Of a stretch of DNA of 64,000 nucleotides, positions 61,681 to 64,000 are shown piece after piece. The DNA lies in the NCBI RefSeq assembly GCF_036231945.1, contig NZ_CP109599.1:3566501-3630500 (forward strand), in the 5' to 3' direction. The translations under genes were made by a program, and so were the position numbers. The stretch comes from Streptomyces sp. NBC_01429. Its GTDB lineage: Bacteria; Actinomycetota; Actinomycetes; Streptomycetales; Streptomycetaceae. Every line of letters begins with the position of its first letter. Within the stretch, counting starts at the first letter, position 1. A model generated the notes under the pieces. It worked only from the letters and a program-made list of their open reading frames with translations. It did no database searches and was not told the origin of the DNA.

Positions 61681-62866
61681 CCATCCTGGTGATCGCCCCG
61701 CGTCGCCAGAGCCTTGGCGAAGCTGTCGTCGATGAACGGCACGCCGCCGTAACTGCCGCCGAGGTAGCGGCGCTCGCGGTTCTCCTCCTGGCGTGGCTTG
61801 AACTCGGAGAGAGAGAACAGTTCTGTCTCTCCGTACTGGTTCTTGTCCACGAACCAGACCTGATCGCGCTTGAGAATGTCCTCCCCGCCCATACGGCCGA
61901 GCAGGCTCGCGTCGTGAGTGGTGAAGAGCAACTGGGCGCCGTGCGGATTGGTGGCGGGGTCCTGGAAGAGCCCGATGAGCTGTGCGGTGAGGAGGGGATG
62001 CGGGCTGGCGTCGAGTTCATCGACGGCGAAGGTGCCGCCCTCACTGAGGACGGAGAGCGTCCTCGGTGGCCGATCCAGGGTCGCTTCAGCTCATACGGGC
62101 CGTTCCCGTGCAAACCGCTCAAGCCCCTCTCCCGCAGCTCTTCCTCGTTCAGCAGGGTCCGCTCCGTGCCGCAGTCCTCGATTCCGAGATCCGCCGCGCG
62201 CAGCAGGGACATGAGTTCCGGAGCGGGGGCGTCCAGCACGCGCATCAGAGCCGGCCCGAACAGCCCCGCTCGGCCAGGAAATGACAGCTTGCGAAACCGC
62301 AGCCCCTGCGCGAACCAGTCATAGACCGGCCGGAAGTCCGGCTGTCCGGACCGTGCCGCCATCGACATGAACAGCACATTGGGCTCGGTGATGCTCTCGA
62401 CCAGCTTCAGTTCGCGTCGGGACTGCGAGTCCCCCGGCTCCACATCCGCTGCGGACCGCTCGAAGATCTTCCGCTTCTTGCCCTGCGGATAGCTGTGCAG
62501 CCACTCGTCGATCACCTGCTCGTCATCGACGCTGAAGCCGTACGTGTAGCGGACTCCCTCCAGCAGGAGATCGACCACGAACCACGAGGGCTCACTCAGC
62601 GCGGCCTCGTCCAGCCGAAAGGGGTGCCTCAGGACTCCGCCATCCGGTTCCGCGTCGCGGTGCGAGTGCACGACCATCCGAGCCATGTATTCCAGCGCAT
62701 CGAGCAGATTGGACTTTCCCGCCGCGTTCGCACCGAAGATCCCCACGACGGGGACGGCCTCCCAGTGCGTCCCGGCCGGCCGATCGGCCTCGTACACCGG
62801 CTGGAGCTGGAGAGCCTGCTCTTCCCGGAGCGAGCGGTGGTTCGCCGCTCCGAAGTTGAGCAGCAC
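61681..62866 (-). pseudogene. AAA/RloA-like ATPase, frameshifted
   Basis: GTG 62866 starts LLNFGAANHRSLREEQALQL, with Walker A GIFGANAAGKSNLLDALEYM. The good frame holds to about residue 260 (GLSGLHGNGPYEL). The Walker B part (GGTFAVDELDAS, then LLFTTHDASLLGRM and RDQVWFVDKNQYGETELFSL) is in a second frame from about 62065 leftward. The joint also seems short compared with relatives, so an internal deletion plus frameshift is likely. GGAGGGA precedes the start. Confidence 0.75.
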
Positions 62867-62965
62867 CTGATCCCTCCCTTCACGGATGTTCCACGCCTTT
62901 GTGCATGTGAATCGCGCACATCGACTGCTGACAACCGGATACGAGGGTTATCACGCCAAAGAAAA

Positions 62966-62995
62966 GCGCCGGTCCGCTCATCAGCGGACCGGCGC
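62966..62995 (-). terminator. Intrinsic terminator of fba
   Basis: Arms 62966-62978 and 62983-62995 are perfectly complementary (13 bp) with a CATC loop. Leftward, TTTTCTTT follows immediately (62965-62958). It lies 38 bp past the fba stop on the minus strand. Confidence 0.9.
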
Positions 62996-63032
62996 ACACG
63001 CCGAGCGGGCCCCCGAAAGGCCCGACGACGGA

Positions 63033-64000
63033 TTACTTGATCTTGGTGCCGGTGGAGCGCAGGGCGGCGCACGCCTCGGTGACGCGCTTGGCCATGCCCG
63101 CCTCGGCCAGCTTGCCCCAGGTGCGCGGGTCGTACGTCTTCTTCGAGCCGACCTCGCCGTCGACCTTCAGGACGCCGTCGTAGTTGCGGAACACGTGGTC
63201 CACGACGGGCCGGGTGAAGGCGTACTGGGTGTCGGTGTCGAGGTTCATCTTCACGACGCCGTTCTCCAGCGCGGTGGCGATCTCCTCGGCCGTCGAGCCC
63301 GAGCCGCCGTGGAAGACGAAGTCGAAGGGCTGGCTGCCGGCGGGCTTGCCGTACTTCGAGCCGACGCCCTCCTGGAGGTCCTTGAGCAGCTCGGGGCGGA
63401 GCACGACGTTGCCCGGCTTGTAGACGCCGTGCACGTTGCCGAAGGAGGCGGCCAGCAGGTAGCGGCCCTTCTCGCCCAGGCCGAGCGCCTCGGCGGTACG
63501 CAGCGCGTCGTCGACGGTGGTGTACAGCTCGTCGTTGATCTCGTGCGTGACGCCGTCCTCCTCGCCGCCGGTCGGGGTGATCTCGACCTCAAGGATGATC
63601 TTCGCGGCGGCGGCCTTGGCGAGCAGCTCCTCACCGATGGCGAGGTTGTCGGCCAGGGTCTCGGCGGAACCGTCCCACATGTGCGACTGGAAGAGCGGGT
63701 TGCGGCCGGCCTTCACGCGCTCGGCGGAGACGTCGAGCAGCGGACGGACGTAGCCGTCGAGCTTGTCCTTGGGACAGTGGTCGGTGTGCAGCGCGACGGT
63801 GATGTCGTACTTGGCCGCGACGATGTGCGCGAACTCGGCCAGGGCGACCGCGCCGGTGACCATGTCCTTGCTGTACTGACCGCCCAGGAACTCCGCACCA
63901 CCGGTGGACATCTGGATGATGCCGTCGCTCTCGGCCTCCGCGAAGCCGCGCAGCGCGGCGTGCAGGGTCTGGGACGAGGTGACATTGATGGCCGGGTAGG
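63033..64000 (-). CDS. fbaA: Class II fructose-bisphosphate aldolase (5' end outside window)
   Basis: Zn-dependent aldolase of glycolysis/gluconeogenesis. The visible part is about 322 residues and lacks the N-terminus, which lies beyond the right edge. Conserved blocks are YPAINVTSSQTLHAALRGFA, IIQMSTGGAEFLGGQYSKD, ALHTDHCPKDK (zinc His) and DFVFHGGSGSTAEEI. The C-terminus is EACAALRSTGTKIK. The start in the window at 63911 is internal, because the same frame continues to 64000. Confidence 0.97.
   Translation of the reverse strand, partial: YPAINVTSSQTLHAALRGFAEAESDGIIQMSTGGAEFLGGQYSKDMVTGAVALAEFAHIVAAKYDITVALHTDHCPKDKLDGYVRPLLDVSAERVKAGRNPLFQSHMWDGSAETLADNLAIGEELLAKAAAAKIILEVEITPTGGEEDGVTHEINDELYTTVDDALRTAEALGLGEKGRYLLAASFGNVHGVYKPGNVVLRPELLKDLQEGVGSKYGKPAGSQPFDFVFHGGSGSTAEEIATALENGVVKMNLDTDTQYAFTRPVVDHVFRNYDGVLKVDGEVGSKKTYDPRTWGKLAEAGMAKRVTEACAALRSTGTKIK

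Overview
The window is chromosomal DNA of a Streptomyces-type actinobacterium. G+C is very high with strong third-position bias, and the genes include hallmarks of that genus: an RsiG-type c-di-GMP-binding anti-sigma factor with both signature motifs, a GlnR-like nitrogen regulator, a Nur-like Fur protein, a WhiJ/DUF397/AbaA-type developmental cassette, DUF3099, DUF3152 and DUF2993 proteins. No rRNA, tRNA, CRISPR array or replication origin was seen. From memory, much of the gene order matches two separate parts of the S. coelicolor chromosome (around glnR/nur and around purA/kynurenine genes/fba); this was not checked.

Layout. 0.1-12 kb: accessory and resistance genes. These are HxlR plus a divergent NADP-dependent reductase, a methyltransferase, a DHFR-fold reductase, an Erm-type 23S rRNA methyltransferase lying behind a HelD/HelR-type RNA-polymerase motor, a TetR regulator divergent from an MDR oxidoreductase, an Eis-like acetyltransferase and an asparaginase. 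11-25 kb: conserved core with RsiG, Dtd, YgfZ, Nur/Fur, a nitrobindin-like protein, a three-gene operon of membrane-anchored paralogues, DsrE, DUF3099, a thiosulfate sulfurtransferase/DUF1416 pair behind a Cys-Arg leader peptide, an LmeA-like protein, MoaD, GlnR and LacI. 25.4-28.9 kb: a foreign-looking islet (IS fragment, LysR divergent from an SDR and an amidohydrolase, a broken YdcF fragment). 29-39 kb: envelope stress and surface genes (HtrA-type protease, OmpR/histidine kinase pair, a second LmeA-like protein, Tat-exported PLC-like protein, MMPL transporter fused to a TM2 domain). 39-44.6 kb: small ORFs, a frameshifted TPR-like gene, a WhiJ-type cassette and a lone TnpB element. 45-64 kb: PurA, a lipid-kinase-like protein, AraC and NarL/DesK-type regulators, the kynurenine branch of tryptophan breakdown (KynA, KynU, hydrolase), membrane proteins, a DHA2 drug exporter, a decayed RloA/RloB-like defence pair and class II fructose-bisphosphate aldolase running off the right edge.

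The most distinctive signal is upstream of erm. Ten bases after the helicase stop lies a 12-codon ORF (MNCTCFVRMRRS) with an Arg-x-Arg motif of the kind at which macrolide-bound ribosomes arrest. It is followed by a chain of mutually exclusive hairpins before erm, so this looks like an attenuation-controlled resistance operon that also carries an RNA-polymerase-rescue motor. Other points of interest are a tiny ORF overlapping the glnR start, a lone TnpB with a stop codon at its expected N-terminus and a recognisable reRNA end, an SDR lacking all its catalytic residues, and a triplet of coupled membrane-anchored paralogues of unknown function.
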